Assembly (NCBI RefSeq): GCF_900177805.1
Contig: NZ_FXAX01000001.1
Coordinates: 744,001 to 808,000, forward strand
Length of the DNA stretch: 64,000 bases
Direction: 5' to 3'
Origin: Fibrobacter sp. UWB13
GTDB lineage: Bacteria; Fibrobacterota; Fibrobacteria; Fibrobacterales; Fibrobacteraceae
The notes under the pieces were generated by a model. It saw only the letters and a list, made by a program, of their open reading frames with translations, was not told the origin of the DNA and searched no databases. Both the position numbers and the translations under genes were made by a program. Shown piece by piece: positions 34,044 through 43,409 of the stretch (its first letter is position 1; each line of letters opens with the position of its first letter).

Positions 34044-37000
34044 CTATATAGCAAACTTCGTAGCGTCAGCAAGCTGAACGCTGGCGATGCGGGAAATACC
34101 CTTGATTTCCTGCGTCACGCCGTAGAGCATATCGGCTTCGGCCATGGTACGCTTGTTATGCGTCACGACGATGAACAAGGTCTGCTTACTGAATTCACGG
34201 AGGAGCGCCATAAAGCGACCGACGTTAGCGTCATCAAGCGGACCGTCGACTTCGTCCAGCACGCAGTACGGAGATGGCTTTTCCATGTAAATAGCGAACA
34301 AAAGCGCCGTTGCCGTAAGCGCGTGTTCACCACCGGAAAGCGCCTTGATACCGCGCATTTTCTTACCGGTCGGGCGGACGTTGATTTCGATGTCGGCATC
34401 GAGAATGTCCATCGGCTTGCCCATTTCGTCCACACGTTCCACGAGGTTCATCTTCGTTTCGCCATTGAGGAACAGCTTACTGAACACGAACTGGAAGTTC
34501 TTCTGGATGCGTGCAAACGTATCCAGGTAGCGCTGGCGGGCAATGTCGTCAAGCTTTGTGATAGTGCGGTCGAGCGATGCACGGGCGCGATCAAGGTCGT
34601 CGAACTGTTTTTCGACTTCTTCGAGGCGCTTCTTTTCATCTTCGTAATCTTCCATCACATTGACGTTGATCGGGCCCAGCTCTTTGATCTTGCCGCGAAG
34701 TTCACGGATTTCACGATCCGCTTCTGGCTGCGTATATTCCACGCGTTCAACGTTCTCGGGATTGTCCAAATCTACAGTCCATTCGTTCGTAATGCGTTCG
34801 CGGAGGCGGTCGAGATTATTCTGGAGGGATTCCTGACGACGGCCGACGTCATTCAGTTCCTTCATCTTTTCAATCATGTCATCGCGGAGGCGGTTGACTT
34901 CGTCGCGCCATCCTTCAAGGTCGCCGCTCACGAGGTCGTAGCGTTCACGAGCGAGGTCTCGGTTGCGTTCAAGTTCGCGGAGCGCGTTATCTTTCACTTG
35001 CGCTTCGTCGGAGAGCTTGTTGCAATCCGTCTCAAACTTTTCAATAGAAACTGTATTCTTTTCGATTTCGTCACGGCGGTTGCGAATCGTATTGTCCAAG
35101 AATTCCATCTGGTCGGCAATAGCGACCACGCGGTTCTGGTTCTGCTTTAAGCGAGAAGTCTTGTCTTGCGCGCTTCGTTCAAGTTCACGGACATCTTCTT
35201 CTTTTTCGCGAAGCATCGTCTCGTTTTCACCGAGCTGGTCCGAAATCGTCTGGTAGCGTTCTTCGACCTTTTCGACTTCGGTTTCGGCTTCGGCAAGTTC
35301 CGCATCGCTGTTCTTGGACTGCGCCGCCGCATCAATTCTGTTCTGCGCATTCGTCACTTCACCATTCAACTGGTTCAAACGACGGGTGCAGTTTTCAACC
35401 GTATTCCGGTGAATGCGGATAGAAGCATCGCCACCACGCAGAGAATCGCGCTTTTCGCGGATTTCATCGACCAAGGACGAGAGCATTTGAGCGTCTTCTT
35501 CAGTCAATTCACGCAAACGGTCTACGTTTTCTTCGCTAGCAGAAATATCGCCAAGCACCTTCTCCAAAAGCGCTTCGGCATCAGCAATTTCGTTCTTGCG
35601 GGAGAGCGCTCCCGACGTCGAAACGCCAAACGACACAAGACCGCTTGTACGCACAATCGTATCGGCGGTGACAAAATTCAAGTTTTCGCCACGGTATTCC
35701 TTCGCCAAGTTGAGTGCGGTCTGCAAAGAATCTACAACAAAATAGCGAGAAAGGATTCCCGAGAGCCACGGAGAAACTTCGTCATCCGTCTTGACAAAAT
35801 CCTTGAGCGAACCGACAACGCCCGGATTGTTCACCGGCTTGTCGTAAGCAGGGGCTGCACTCGAAACAAGCGACATGAGCACCTTGCCCACGTTTTCGCT
35901 CTTGAGCGCATCCACAATTTCGTTCACGGCACTGTCACCATTCACGACAACAGAATCCAGAATTTCACCGAGAGCGGCTTCGACACTCGATGCGTATTCA
36001 GGCGTTGCCTCGATGCGTTCCGAAACAAGACCGCCAATGAGGTTCGCCTTATTTTCCTTGAGGTAACGGTTGGCATCCGAGCCTTCGTTCATCACGCTCT
36101 GGAGCACGTCAATTCGAGACTGCAAGCGGGCTTCTTCGTTCTTCAAGCCCTGCAATTTCTGTTGCGCTTCGGAGAGTTCGGCACGTTCAGATTCCAAACG
36201 TTCTTCACGCGTGGCGCGCTGTTCTTCAAGATTTTCAATTTCGCGATTCGTGTCTTCAATGCCCGCCTGGATTTCGGCGATGTTTGCTTCGGCATCGGAC
36301 TTTTGCTTGTCAAGGCCTTCAATTTCAGTCTGCCACTTCGCAATGTTTGACTGAAGCATGTTGACTTCGGCATCCATGCGTTCGAAGCGCCCGCGGAGGG
36401 AGTTCACGCGGTTTGTGGCCTGCAAACGAGCATTTGAAAGTTCACGGGACTGCGTACGCAAGTCATCGACCTTGTCGCGCATGACCTGGAGCGTTTCGCG
36501 CTCGCGTTCCAAAAGAGCATTCAGCTCGTCCATGTCGTTTTCACTACCGAGAACGGCAATTTCTTCTTCAAGGCGAGCTTTTTCTTCGGAGAGTTCCTGC
36601 GATTTCTGTTCACTGCGTTCGATTTCGCCCTGAGCCTTTTCGTTCGAAGATTCTAGGGCGGCCATGGAATCGCGCAAACGCATGATGTTGTTGTTCAGGT
36701 CGTTTAAGGCAATCGTTGCCGCCTGGACATTGCGTTCCAAATCGCGGTAAGTATTTTCGTCTTCGCTAATTGCAAGCTTCTTTTCTTCAATCTTAGCCTG
36801 CAATTCCGTCGCCTGCGTCTTGGAAGATTCCACTTCGTGGTTCATGCGCTTGGTCGTAGAATCAAGCGTAGCGAGACCTTCCTTGTAGTCCTCAAACTTG
36901 TCCAAGCTGACAGACAAATCAAGTTCGCGGAGGCGCGTATTTAATTTCTTGTAAGCATTGACCTTTTCGGCCTGAGTTTCATAAAGACGGACAGAACGGC

Positions 37001-37598
37001 GCACACTGCGCAAGTTATCTTCGACGCGTTCCATATCCATCTGCACGCGTTCCAGCTGGCGGCGCGTTTCCTTGCGCTGCTGTTTATACTTGCTCACACC
37101 TGCGGCTTCTTCAAAGAGCACTCGGCGATCATCCGCCTTGTCCGAAAGAACCGCCTTGATCATGTCGGCGTTCATCTGCGAATACGTACTGGAACCAAGA
37201 CCCGAGTCAAAGAGCAAGGCGTGAACATCACGCAAACGGCATTCCTGGTTATTGATGAGGTATTCGCCCGAACCATCGCGGTGCACACGGCGGGTCACGA
37301 TGACTTCGGAATAATCAGAAGCAAGCGTCCCATCGCTATTATCGATGACGATAGAAACTTCGGCAAGACTCATGGCAGCACGTTCTTCGGTACCGCTAAA
37401 GATAACGTCTTGCATTTTACCCATACGCAAAGCGGCGGCTTTCTGTTCGCCAAGCACCCAGCGGATGGCGTCCGTAATATTGGACTTGCCACAGCCGTTC
37501 GGCCCCACGACCGCCGTAAGACCCTTCGTCGGGAAGTTAATTTCCGTCCTCTGCGCGAAGGATTTAAAACCAAAAATCTTTAACTTAGTTATCTGCAC
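34044..37598 (-). CDS. smc: Chromosome segregation protein SMC
   Basis: 1184 aa from a GTG start. The N-terminal head has VGPNGCGKSNITDAIRWVLGEQ (Walker A). Long coiled coils (~165-500 and ~690-1010) enclose a hinge at ~500-690 (NLIGGLVSERIEATPEYASSVEAALG). The C-terminal head has KALSGGEHALTATALLFAIY (signature) and CVLDEVDGPLDDANVGRF (Walker B/D-loop). It makes the condensin ring with ScpA and ScpB (not in the window), organises and helps segregate the chromosome. Confidence 0.96.
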   Translation of the reverse strand: MQITKLKIFGFKSFAQRTEINFPTKGLTAVVGPNGCGKSNITDAIRWVLGEQKAAALRMGKMQDVIFSGTEERAAMSLAEVSIVIDNSDGTLASDYSEVIVTRRVHRDGSGEYLINNQECRLRDVHALLFDSGLGSSTYSQMNADMIKAVLSDKADDRRVLFEEAAGVSKYKQQRKETRRQLERVQMDMERVEDNLRSVRRSVRLYETQAEKVNAYKKLNTRLRELDLSVSLDKFEDYKEGLATLDSTTKRMNHEVESSKTQATELQAKIEEKKLAISEDENTYRDLERNVQAATIALNDLNNNIMRLRDSMAALESSNEKAQGEIERSEQKSQELSEEKARLEEEIAVLGSENDMDELNALLERERETLQVMRDKVDDLRTQSRELSNARLQATNRVNSLRGRFERMDAEVNMLQSNIAKWQTEIEGLDKQKSDAEANIAEIQAGIEDTNREIENLEEQRATREERLESERAELSEAQQKLQGLKNEEARLQSRIDVLQSVMNEGSDANRYLKENKANLIGGLVSERIEATPEYASSVEAALGEILDSVVVNGDSAVNEIVDALKSENVGKVLMSLVSSAAPAYDKPVNNPGVVGSLKDFVKTDDEVSPWLSGILSRYFVVDSLQTALNLAKEYRGENLNFVTADTIVRTSGLVSFGVSTSGALSRKNEIADAEALLEKVLGDISASEENVDRLRELTEEDAQMLSSLVDEIREKRDSLRGGDASIRIHRNTVENCTRRLNQLNGEVTNAQNRIDAAAQSKNSDAELAEAETEVEKVEERYQTISDQLGENETMLREKEEDVRELERSAQDKTSRLKQNQNRVVAIADQMEFLDNTIRNRRDEIEKNTVSIEKFETDCNKLSDEAQVKDNALRELERNRDLARERYDLVSGDLEGWRDEVNRLRDDMIEKMKELNDVGRRQESLQNNLDRLRERITNEWTVDLDNPENVERVEYTQPEADREIRELRGKIKELGPINVNVMEDYEDEKKRLEEVEKQFDDLDRARASLDRTITKLDDIARQRYLDTFARIQKNFQFVFSKLFLNGETKMNLVERVDEMGKPMDILDADIEINVRPTGKKMRGIKALSGGEHALTATALLFAIYMEKPSPYCVLDEVDGPLDDANVGRFMALLREFSKQTLFIVVTHNKRTMAEADMLYGVTQEIKGISRIASVQLADATKFAI

Positions 37599-37627
37599 TG
37601 TAGCAAAAATTTAATAATTATTATCAG

Positions 37628-37717
37628 TCTCTAGTCTATAGTCATTAGTCAATAGTTGTTTATAATCGCGGCAACGCCGCCAAACTTTAAACCAAAAACT
37701 ACTGACCAACAACTAAT
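37628..37717. repeat. Heptad repeat element, copy 6 (complete, inverted core)
   Basis: Four 7-bp units (37628-37655), a core in reverse orientation (37661-37686, TATAATCGCGGC/AAC/GCCGCCAAACT) and inverted units (37694-37717). It fills the gap between smc and the 37721 gene. Confidence 0.85.
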
Positions 37718-37720
37718 TAC

Positions 37721-38224
37721 TTATTTCAACTTAAACGCCACATACCCGTTTTCGTCTTGCGAGACTATGAGGTACTGACTGCCGCCTTCGAAATCAAGTT
37801 CTATATAAGAATTATTTTCTTTTCTAATAATGGTGCATTCAGTAATCTCTGTAACATTAATTTCTTTTACTACAGATTTAGTTTCCTTAGCGGGATTCAC
37901 AACATTACCGGAATCGCCATTCTTCAACAAGCGAGTTTCACACTTGCCGTCTTTCACGTAAACAAAACCGCCCCACCGCACTCTCACGCGGAACGTTCCG
38001 ACCCAGTCCTCTTCAACGACCTTGCTCTTTTCGCCCGGTTCAATCGCATCGCGAATCCACGGCTGCACAGACGTTCCGTCTTCAGAAATAATATCGACCC
38101 CCAAAATCGTGACATCCGTCTTGTTTTCGACCTGGAGTCTCGTCGTCGTATCAATAAACACGTGGCTCATGCAAGCCGTCAGAGAAAACACTACCAGACA
38201 AAGGAACAAACGCAAGTATTTCAT
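37721..38224 (-). CDS. Hypothetical lipoprotein
   Basis: 167 aa. Signal peptide and lipobox SLTAC (Cys 18). A small beta-rich domain follows (TRLQVENKTDVTILGVDIISEDG..., WVGTFRVRVRWGGFVYVKDGKCE) with no enzyme motif. TAATG overlap with the 38224-39453 barrel gene and the same order as the MBOAT gene argue for a four-gene envelope transcript (41279 down to 37721). Function unknown. Confidence 0.75.
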   Translation of the reverse strand: MKYLRLFLCLVVFSLTACMSHVFIDTTTRLQVENKTDVTILGVDIISEDGTSVQPWIRDAIEPGEKSKVVEEDWVGTFRVRVRWGGFVYVKDGKCETRLLKNGDSGNVVNPAKETKSVVKEINVTEITECTIIRKENNSYIELDFEGGSQYLIVSQDENGYVAFKLK

Positions 38225-39453
38225 TAGTTACCTCCCTGAGTTGCAGAACCATCAACTTTTTCGTAGCGAATTCCCTTAGCCTCAATTACCTTATTGCCCT
38301 GAGCATCAACCTTCGTATTACCCAAATTTTGCTGTTCAGCACGAACCTTCATAAATTTATTCAAATCAAAGGTTTTATTCGACGTTTCCATCGGAGCCGC
38401 CTTCGCCGCCCCACGACCAAAGAACTTGCCTTCGAAAGCGCCCAAATCAATATGGAATTCGGCAATGAACGTTCCCTTCGCACGGAACATGTTGTCGTAA
38501 TCAAAGGCAGAATTATAAGCCAAGCGAAGAATAAAGAAGTCAATGGCTCCACCCCAGAGCAATTCCCTGGAACCGCCAATTTCATTACGGCGCAAGCAAG
38601 AAGCCTCAAAGCCCATCAAACGCGAAGGATCCGGGAAATACTTCAACGTTGCCGAATGGAATCCACCCTTCGGGAAGTCATAAGACACATCGGCATAAAC
38701 AGTTTGTTTGTAAAGATTCTGTTCCCAGTTCAAACGGACAAAGTTTTTATCGTCATCATTATCCTTACGGCGATAAACTGTAGCACTCAAATTCGGCAAA
38801 TAAGTCTTGTACCCGCTTTTAGCGCCACCATAAAGTTCTCGCGATTCCAAATCCAAAGAGAATCGAAGCGTCTGAAACGTATTGCTATAGAAACTTCCCT
38901 GGAAGCTCACATTCTTATAACGAGCGTGTCCCCAGTAGAACAACAACGAATCGCTTTCGTCCGGATAAGCCCGCCACCCCGCTTTTTCAAGATTCTGGTG
39001 CTGTAAGCCCAAAGCAACGGTAGCGTCAAGTTTCGTATTCGTGTAAGAAAAGCCCCACGTGAGCACAGACGAAATATGGGCAAAATCGCCATAATGCGGG
39101 AAGAAGAAAAAGTCCTGAGAATCCCAACCGGCGCGTTCATACCAAGTCAAGAAACCCAAATGCGAAATCGAGTCCAGCACCCAGCTCCCGAAAATACCGT
39201 AATGATGTCTAAAGGCAAAACCGTCGTGGACACCGTACTTGCTTTTGAGCTGCAACTGTTCAGACGAAGGCGTATAGGTATAGCCAATATCAATATAGCC
39301 CCCACGCCCACCGCGCATCACAAGTCCAATATCCTGAAGCTGTCGGTCACGCATCTGGAGACCGCCCTGAGTCAACGCTTCAGCGGGAATCGGGTCTGCA
39401 AAGGCAACCCCAGCCGCCATAGAAAGCAAGAGAAAGACTTTTTTTATTTTCAT
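38224..39453 (-). CDS. Secreted beta-barrel-like outer-membrane protein
   Basis: 409 aa. Signal peptide cleaved after AFA-DP. Short alternating aromatic strands (GGYIDIGYTYTPSS, GFAFRHHYGIFGSWVL, YTNTKLDATVALGLQHQ, NFVRLNWEQNLYKQTVYADVSYDF) suggest a barrel of roughly 14-16 strands. The C-terminal 60 residues are polar and probably disordered. No family recognised. Coupled to the lipoprotein by TAATG overlap and starts 3 nt after the MBOAT gene, so it likely works with that acyltransferase. Confidence 0.7.
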   Translation of the reverse strand: MKIKKVFLLLSMAAGVAFADPIPAEALTQGGLQMRDRQLQDIGLVMRGGRGGYIDIGYTYTPSSEQLQLKSKYGVHDGFAFRHHYGIFGSWVLDSISHLGFLTWYERAGWDSQDFFFFPHYGDFAHISSVLTWGFSYTNTKLDATVALGLQHQNLEKAGWRAYPDESDSLLFYWGHARYKNVSFQGSFYSNTFQTLRFSLDLESRELYGGAKSGYKTYLPNLSATVYRRKDNDDDKNFVRLNWEQNLYKQTVYADVSYDFPKGGFHSATLKYFPDPSRLMGFEASCLRRNEIGGSRELLWGGAIDFFILRLAYNSAFDYDNMFRAKGTFIAEFHIDLGAFEGKFFGRGAAKAAPMETSNKTFDLNKFMKVRAEQQNLGNTKVDAQGNKVIEAKGIRYEKVDGSATQGGN

Positions 39454-39455
39454 AA

Positions 39456-40874
39456 CTAGAATTGGAAATAAAGGAACGGGTTGTAGCTCTGGGTAAAGAG
39501 CGCAAGCGTTGCCAAAATAAATAAACCAAGTGCAATGAGCGACTTTTTGAACGAAACGTCAATACACCAGTCGTAACTGCGGAACTTCCAGAACGAAAGC
39601 AGCCCCGCCAGCAACATGAACACAATGCACGTCGGCGTGAAAATTTCAGCAGACAAAATCACGTCGGAAGCAGCCGTTGCGCCAAGCCCAAGCATATTCT
39701 TCCACATGCGGACGGCATCGCCAATAGAATCCGCACGGAACAGCACCCAGCCAAAGAGCACTATCACCTGGGTCAGAAGGATTTGCACCACGCGAGGAGC
39801 CTTGTAGTACCAAGCGTTCTTGTTGTTTGCACGTTCGACAATCATGAAGAAGGCGTGGTAAAGGCCCCAGCAGACAAACGTCCAGTTCGCACCATGCCAA
39901 ACGCCACTCACGAACATCACGAGGAAAAGGTTGAAGTACATGCGCCCCGTTGGCACGCGGTTGCCACCCAACGGGATGTACAGGTAATCGCGGAACCAGC
40001 TCGTGAGGGAAATGTGCCAGCGCTTCCAGAAGTCCGTAATGCTAACAGAGCGGTACGGACCGTTAAAGTTGCGCGGGAAATGGAACCCGAGCATAAGTCC
40101 AAGACCAATCGCCATATTAGAATACGCCGAGAAGTCAAAGTAAATCTGGAACATGTAGGCAAGCGAGCCCCACCAGCTGTTGATGACGCCCGGAGCATCG
40201 GCCGCAAAAACGCGGTCAGCGATAATGCCCACCTGGTTTGCAAGGAAGATTTTTTCGGCAAAGCCAAAGCAGAAGAACAAAATACCGCGCACAAAGTTTT
40301 CAAGCGTATGCGTGCGTGTTTCAAGTTCTTCGGCAACCGTATTGTAACGCACAATCGGACCCGCCACAAGCTGCGGGAAAAGCGCCACATAGCATGCGAA
40401 TGTCGCAAAGTTCTTGACCGGAGGTGCCGTACCACGCCACACGTCAATCGCGTAACTCATCGACTGGAACGAGTAGAACGAAATGCCCACCGGCAAAAGA
40501 ACCGTCATAATAGAGAACGGTTCACAGCCGAGCATAGTCGCAAAATCGTTCACGATTCCCATGCCGAACATGTAATACTTGAAGAACCCAAGCGCACCGA
40601 GGTTTACCGCAATCGCCGTGCCAAGCGCAAAATTTCGCTGGAACTTGCTTGCGTTAGGAGCCGAGATAAACCGCCCCGCCACGTACACCACGAGCGTACA
40701 GCCAAACATGAGGAACACGAGCCATGGTTCGAGCCAGCCGTAAAAAACGTAACTGAAGATGGTAATGAACAAGTTCAGGAACGAATGCTTAGCCCCGAGC
40801 TTGAAGAGAACAAAGTAGCCAACCAAAAATGTCGGCAAGAAATAGAAAAGAAAAATCTGGGAAGAGAAAACCAT
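39456..40874 (-). CDS. MBOAT family O-acyltransferase (AlgI/DltB-like)
   Basis: 472 aa, about eleven hydrophobic helices. Motifs: LLPVGISFYSFQSMSYAIDVWRG, LFPQLVAGPIVRY, FDFSAYSNMAIGLGLMLGF, FWKRWHISLTSWFRDYLYIPLGGN and VSGVWHGANWTFVCWGLYH with the conserved catalytic His. This is the AlgI subgroup that passes acetyl groups across the inner membrane to acetylate polysaccharides. The usual SGNH partner (AlgX/AlgJ) is not adjacent. Instead there is a small secreted protein, a barrel and a lipoprotein. Acetylation of a surface glycan is the inferred role. Confidence 0.93.
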   Translation of the reverse strand: MVFSSQIFLFYFLPTFLVGYFVLFKLGAKHSFLNLFITIFSYVFYGWLEPWLVFLMFGCTLVVYVAGRFISAPNASKFQRNFALGTAIAVNLGALGFFKYYMFGMGIVNDFATMLGCEPFSIMTVLLPVGISFYSFQSMSYAIDVWRGTAPPVKNFATFACYVALFPQLVAGPIVRYNTVAEELETRTHTLENFVRGILFFCFGFAEKIFLANQVGIIADRVFAADAPGVINSWWGSLAYMFQIYFDFSAYSNMAIGLGLMLGFHFPRNFNGPYRSVSITDFWKRWHISLTSWFRDYLYIPLGGNRVPTGRMYFNLFLVMFVSGVWHGANWTFVCWGLYHAFFMIVERANNKNAWYYKAPRVVQILLTQVIVLFGWVLFRADSIGDAVRMWKNMLGLGATAASDVILSAEIFTPTCIVFMLLAGLLSFWKFRSYDWCIDVSFKKSLIALGLFILATLALFTQSYNPFLYFQF

Positions 40875-40877
40875 TAA

Positions 40878-41279
40878 TTACTCGTTCACTTCAATAGCCA
40901 AGTAGCGCGGGGATTCGTCGTCAAAGTATTCGTCTTCGACAGCACCGTCCCAGTTGCCTTCGAGCGGAATGAGTTTGAGCGTGTACTTAGACTTAGCCTT
41001 GAATTCGCCGACGTTACCCTTGGACTTGTCAGCCATCTTGTCCTTGACCTTACCGCGGGCAATCAGCGGGTTATAAACGCCCACGAGAACTTCCTTGGCG
41101 TCGAGCTTGCCCGAAACCACCTTCGAGACCTTGTACTTAAATACATAGACATAGCTATATAAATCATTGCTCGGCATTTTTCCCGGGATTTCGGTCAAAC
41201 GCCCTTCAATGGTGATCGGGTCGGCGGCAAACACGAATGCAGCCGCAAGAATCAGCGAGAGAAAAATCTTTTTAATCAT
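40878..41279 (-). CDS. Small secreted protein upstream of the MBOAT gene
   Basis: 133 aa. Signal peptide MIKKIFLSLILAAAFVFA cleaved before ADPI. The mature ~115 residues are beta-rich with charged residues (TIEGRLTEIPGK, YVYVFKYKVSKVVSGKLDAKEVLVGVYNP) and end in acidic EVNE. No family recognised. First gene of the four-gene cassette, 3 nt before MBOAT. A periplasmic accessory role is guessed from context only. Confidence 0.7.
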   Translation of the reverse strand: MIKKIFLSLILAAAFVFAADPITIEGRLTEIPGKMPSNDLYSYVYVFKYKVSKVVSGKLDAKEVLVGVYNPLIARGKVKDKMADKSKGNVGEFKAKSKYTLKLIPLEGNWDGAVEDEYFDDESPRYLAIEVNE

Positions 41280-41323
41280 AGAATTAAATTAGAAAATTTT
41301 ATGGCGAGAGATTAGGTCGTTGG

Positions 41324-41344
41324 TCATTAGTCAATAGTTATTAG
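41324..41344. repeat. Heptad repeat array, copy 7
   Basis: Three 7-bp units (TCATTAG, TCAATAG, TTATTAG) with no hairpin core. It lies 45 bp upstream of the 41279 start. Confidence 0.72.
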
Positions 41345-41461
41345 TTGTTGTCGTCGGATATTTGTGAAGGCGAATCGGTTTATGGAGATATTTTCTGCAT
41401 ACTAATCCATTTTCACGCATTATTTTGGACGTAAAACCTTCAAACAATCAAATTTTAAATT

Positions 41462-41532
41462 AAAAATCATCAATTTTTACTTTACCACAATTCATCAAAT
41501 TCAAACTTTTAACAAAAATCATCAATTTTTAC
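41462..41532. repeat. 19-bp direct repeat upstream of ilvB
   Basis: AAAAATCATCAATTTTTAC occurs exactly at 41462-41480 and 41514-41532, 52 bp centre to centre (about five helical turns). The unit itself is a partial palindrome. It suggests a regulator that binds cooperatively. Confidence 0.6.
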
Positions 41533-41605
41533 ATTTTTTAGACTTCAAAAATTAAAATTTTTACCAAAAATTTCAAAAATTTTTACAAAAGTCGGATTTC
41601 ACCTC

Positions 41606-41634
41606 TTGCCACCCTCAAAAAATACTCCTATATT
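41606..41634 (+). promoter_or_regulatory. Promoter of ilvBN
   Basis: -35 TTGCCA (41606-41611), 17-bp spacer, -10 TATATT (41629-41634). The predicted transcript starts near 41641, giving a ~41-nt leader, too short for a leader-peptide attenuator. AGGA lies 8 nt before the ilvB ATG. Confidence 0.65.
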
Positions 41635-41681
41635 TCAGCCCATCTAAATTTTCATCTATTCTTTAAAAGACAGGATAAATT

Positions 41682-43400
41682 ATGGCAAATAAGACCTTAA
41701 GTGGTGCCGAAGTGATTATCGAATGCCTCAAGCGTGAAGGCGTTGATACAATTTTCGGCTATCCCGGTGGATCGGCCATTCCGATGTTCGATGCCATCCT
41801 CGACTCCAGCATCAAAGTTGTGCTCAGCCGTCATGAACAGGGCGCAACCCACATGGCTGACGGTTATGCCCGCCAGACCGGTAAGGTCGGTGTAGCTCTT
41901 GTCACTAGCGGTCCGGGTGCAACGAACACGTTTACAGGTATTTATACAGCTCTCATGGATTCTAGCCCGATCGTCGTGCTCACGGCACAGACGACGACTC
42001 CGAACTTGGGCAAGGACGCCTTCCAGGAATGCGATACTAGCGGTATGACTTTTGCAACCGTGAAGCATTCTTACTTGGTGAAGGACACGAACGACCTCCC
42101 ACGCGTGATGAAGGAAGCTTTCCACATCGCACGTTCTGGCCGTCCGGGCCCGGTGCTTATTGACCTCCCGAAGGACGTGACTGCAGGCCCCTGCACCGCT
42201 CCATTCACGGACCAGATGGACCTTCCGGGTTACAAGATTCCGACCTACGCTTCTACTGAAAGCGTCGAAAAGGCCGCCGAATACCTCAAGAATTCCAAGA
42301 AGCCGCTTTTGCTCGTGGGCCACGGTGCCATGATTTCTGGCGCACACCGCCAGGTGAAGGAACTCGCCGAAAAGCTCGGCGCTCCGGTTTGCTGCACGAT
42401 GCTCGGCCTCGGTGCATTCCCGACCGACCACGAACTTTCTCTCGGCATGCTCGGCATGCACGGTACAATTTATGCCAACAAGGCCGTCCTCGAATGCGAC
42501 TTGATCCTTTCGATCGGTAGCCGTTGGGACGACCGCATTACCGGTAAGCTCAGCGAATTCTGCAAGAACGCCGTGAAGATGCACATCGACATCGACCCTG
42601 CCGAAGAAGGCAAGGTGTTGCAGCCGGATGTGTTCATGTGCGGTGACGCCAAGCTCGTCTTGGAACAGCTCCTCCCGATGGTAAACAAGCTCGATACCGC
42701 CGACTGGATCAAGACTTGCCAGACTTGGAAGAAGCGCTACCCGCTTACCTACGCCAAGCAGGGCGGCCTCCGTATGCAGCACATCGTTGCTACCGTGAGC
42801 GAACTTACGCAGGGCAAGGCCATTGTTACCACAGACGTGGGCCAGCACCAGATGTGGGTCGCACAGTTCTTCCACATCAACTATCCGCGTCAGCTCCACT
42901 CCAGCGGTGGCGCAGGCACGATGGGCTTTGGCTTCCCGGCTGCTATCGGTGCCGCATTCGGCAACGAAACCGGTTGGCCGGTTTGCAGCTTCAGCGGTGA
43001 CGGCGGCTTCCAGATGACCGAAGCAGAACTTGCAACGGCCGCCATCCACAAGCTCCCCATCAAGATTTTCGTGATGGACAACAAGTACCTCGGCATGGTG
43101 CGCCAGTGGCAGGAACTCTTCTATGACCACCGCTACTCCAGCGTGGACATGAGAGGCAACCCGGACTTCGTGAAGCTCGCCGAAGCTTACGGCATCCCGG
43201 GGCTGCGCATCAAGCGCCCGGCCGATGCTGAACGCGTGATCCAGAAGGCTTTGGACTACAACGATGGCCCGATTCTCATCCACTGCGAATGCGAAAAGGA
43301 AGACAACGTGTTCCCGATGATTCCGGCAGGCGCTCCGATCACAAGCATGATCACCGAACAGCCGAAGACGCAGCTCGAAAAACCCACCGGATCGACGTAA
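41682..43400 (+). CDS. ilvB: Acetolactate synthase, large subunit
   Basis: 572 aa, usual length. N-terminal TPP region: EGVDTIFGYPGGSAIPMFDA with the catalytic Glu in RHEQGATHMADGYAR. Middle FAD-binding-like domain, then the C-terminal TPP motif FSGDGGFQMTEAEL...MDNKYLGMVRQWQE. It condenses two pyruvates, or pyruvate and 2-oxobutyrate, at the first common step of branched-chain amino acid synthesis. ilvN follows after 9 nt. Confidence 0.96.
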   Translation: MANKTLSGAEVIIECLKREGVDTIFGYPGGSAIPMFDAILDSSIKVVLSRHEQGATHMADGYARQTGKVGVALVTSGPGATNTFTGIYTALMDSSPIVVLTAQTTTPNLGKDAFQECDTSGMTFATVKHSYLVKDTNDLPRVMKEAFHIARSGRPGPVLIDLPKDVTAGPCTAPFTDQMDLPGYKIPTYASTESVEKAAEYLKNSKKPLLLVGHGAMISGAHRQVKELAEKLGAPVCCTMLGLGAFPTDHELSLGMLGMHGTIYANKAVLECDLILSIGSRWDDRITGKLSEFCKNAVKMHIDIDPAEEGKVLQPDVFMCGDAKLVLEQLLPMVNKLDTADWIKTCQTWKKRYPLTYAKQGGLRMQHIVATVSELTQGKAIVTTDVGQHQMWVAQFFHINYPRQLHSSGGAGTMGFGFPAAIGAAFGNETGWPVCSFSGDGGFQMTEAELATAAIHKLPIKIFVMDNKYLGMVRQWQELFYDHRYSSVDMRGNPDFVKLAEAYGIPGLRIKRPADAERVIQKALDYNDGPILIHCECEKEDNVFPMIPAGAPITSMITEQPKTQLEKPTGST

Positions 43401-43409
43401 TAGGAGAAT

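Larger units (their letters stand above)
41280..41681. other. Divergent 402-bp AT-rich region at the strand switch
   Basis: Separates an almost unbroken minus-strand block (left) from a plus-strand block (right). It contains a heptad array (41324-41344), an A/T-rich stretch with a 19-bp direct repeat, and the ilvB promoter. A DnaA-box-like TTTACCACA occurs at 41481-41489 (one mismatch). No gene seen. Confidence 0.55.

Noticed and set aside
34010-34072. Longer EamA start overlapping smc
   Set aside because: Would add a signal-like stretch and overlap the smc stop region; ATG 34009 fits family length.
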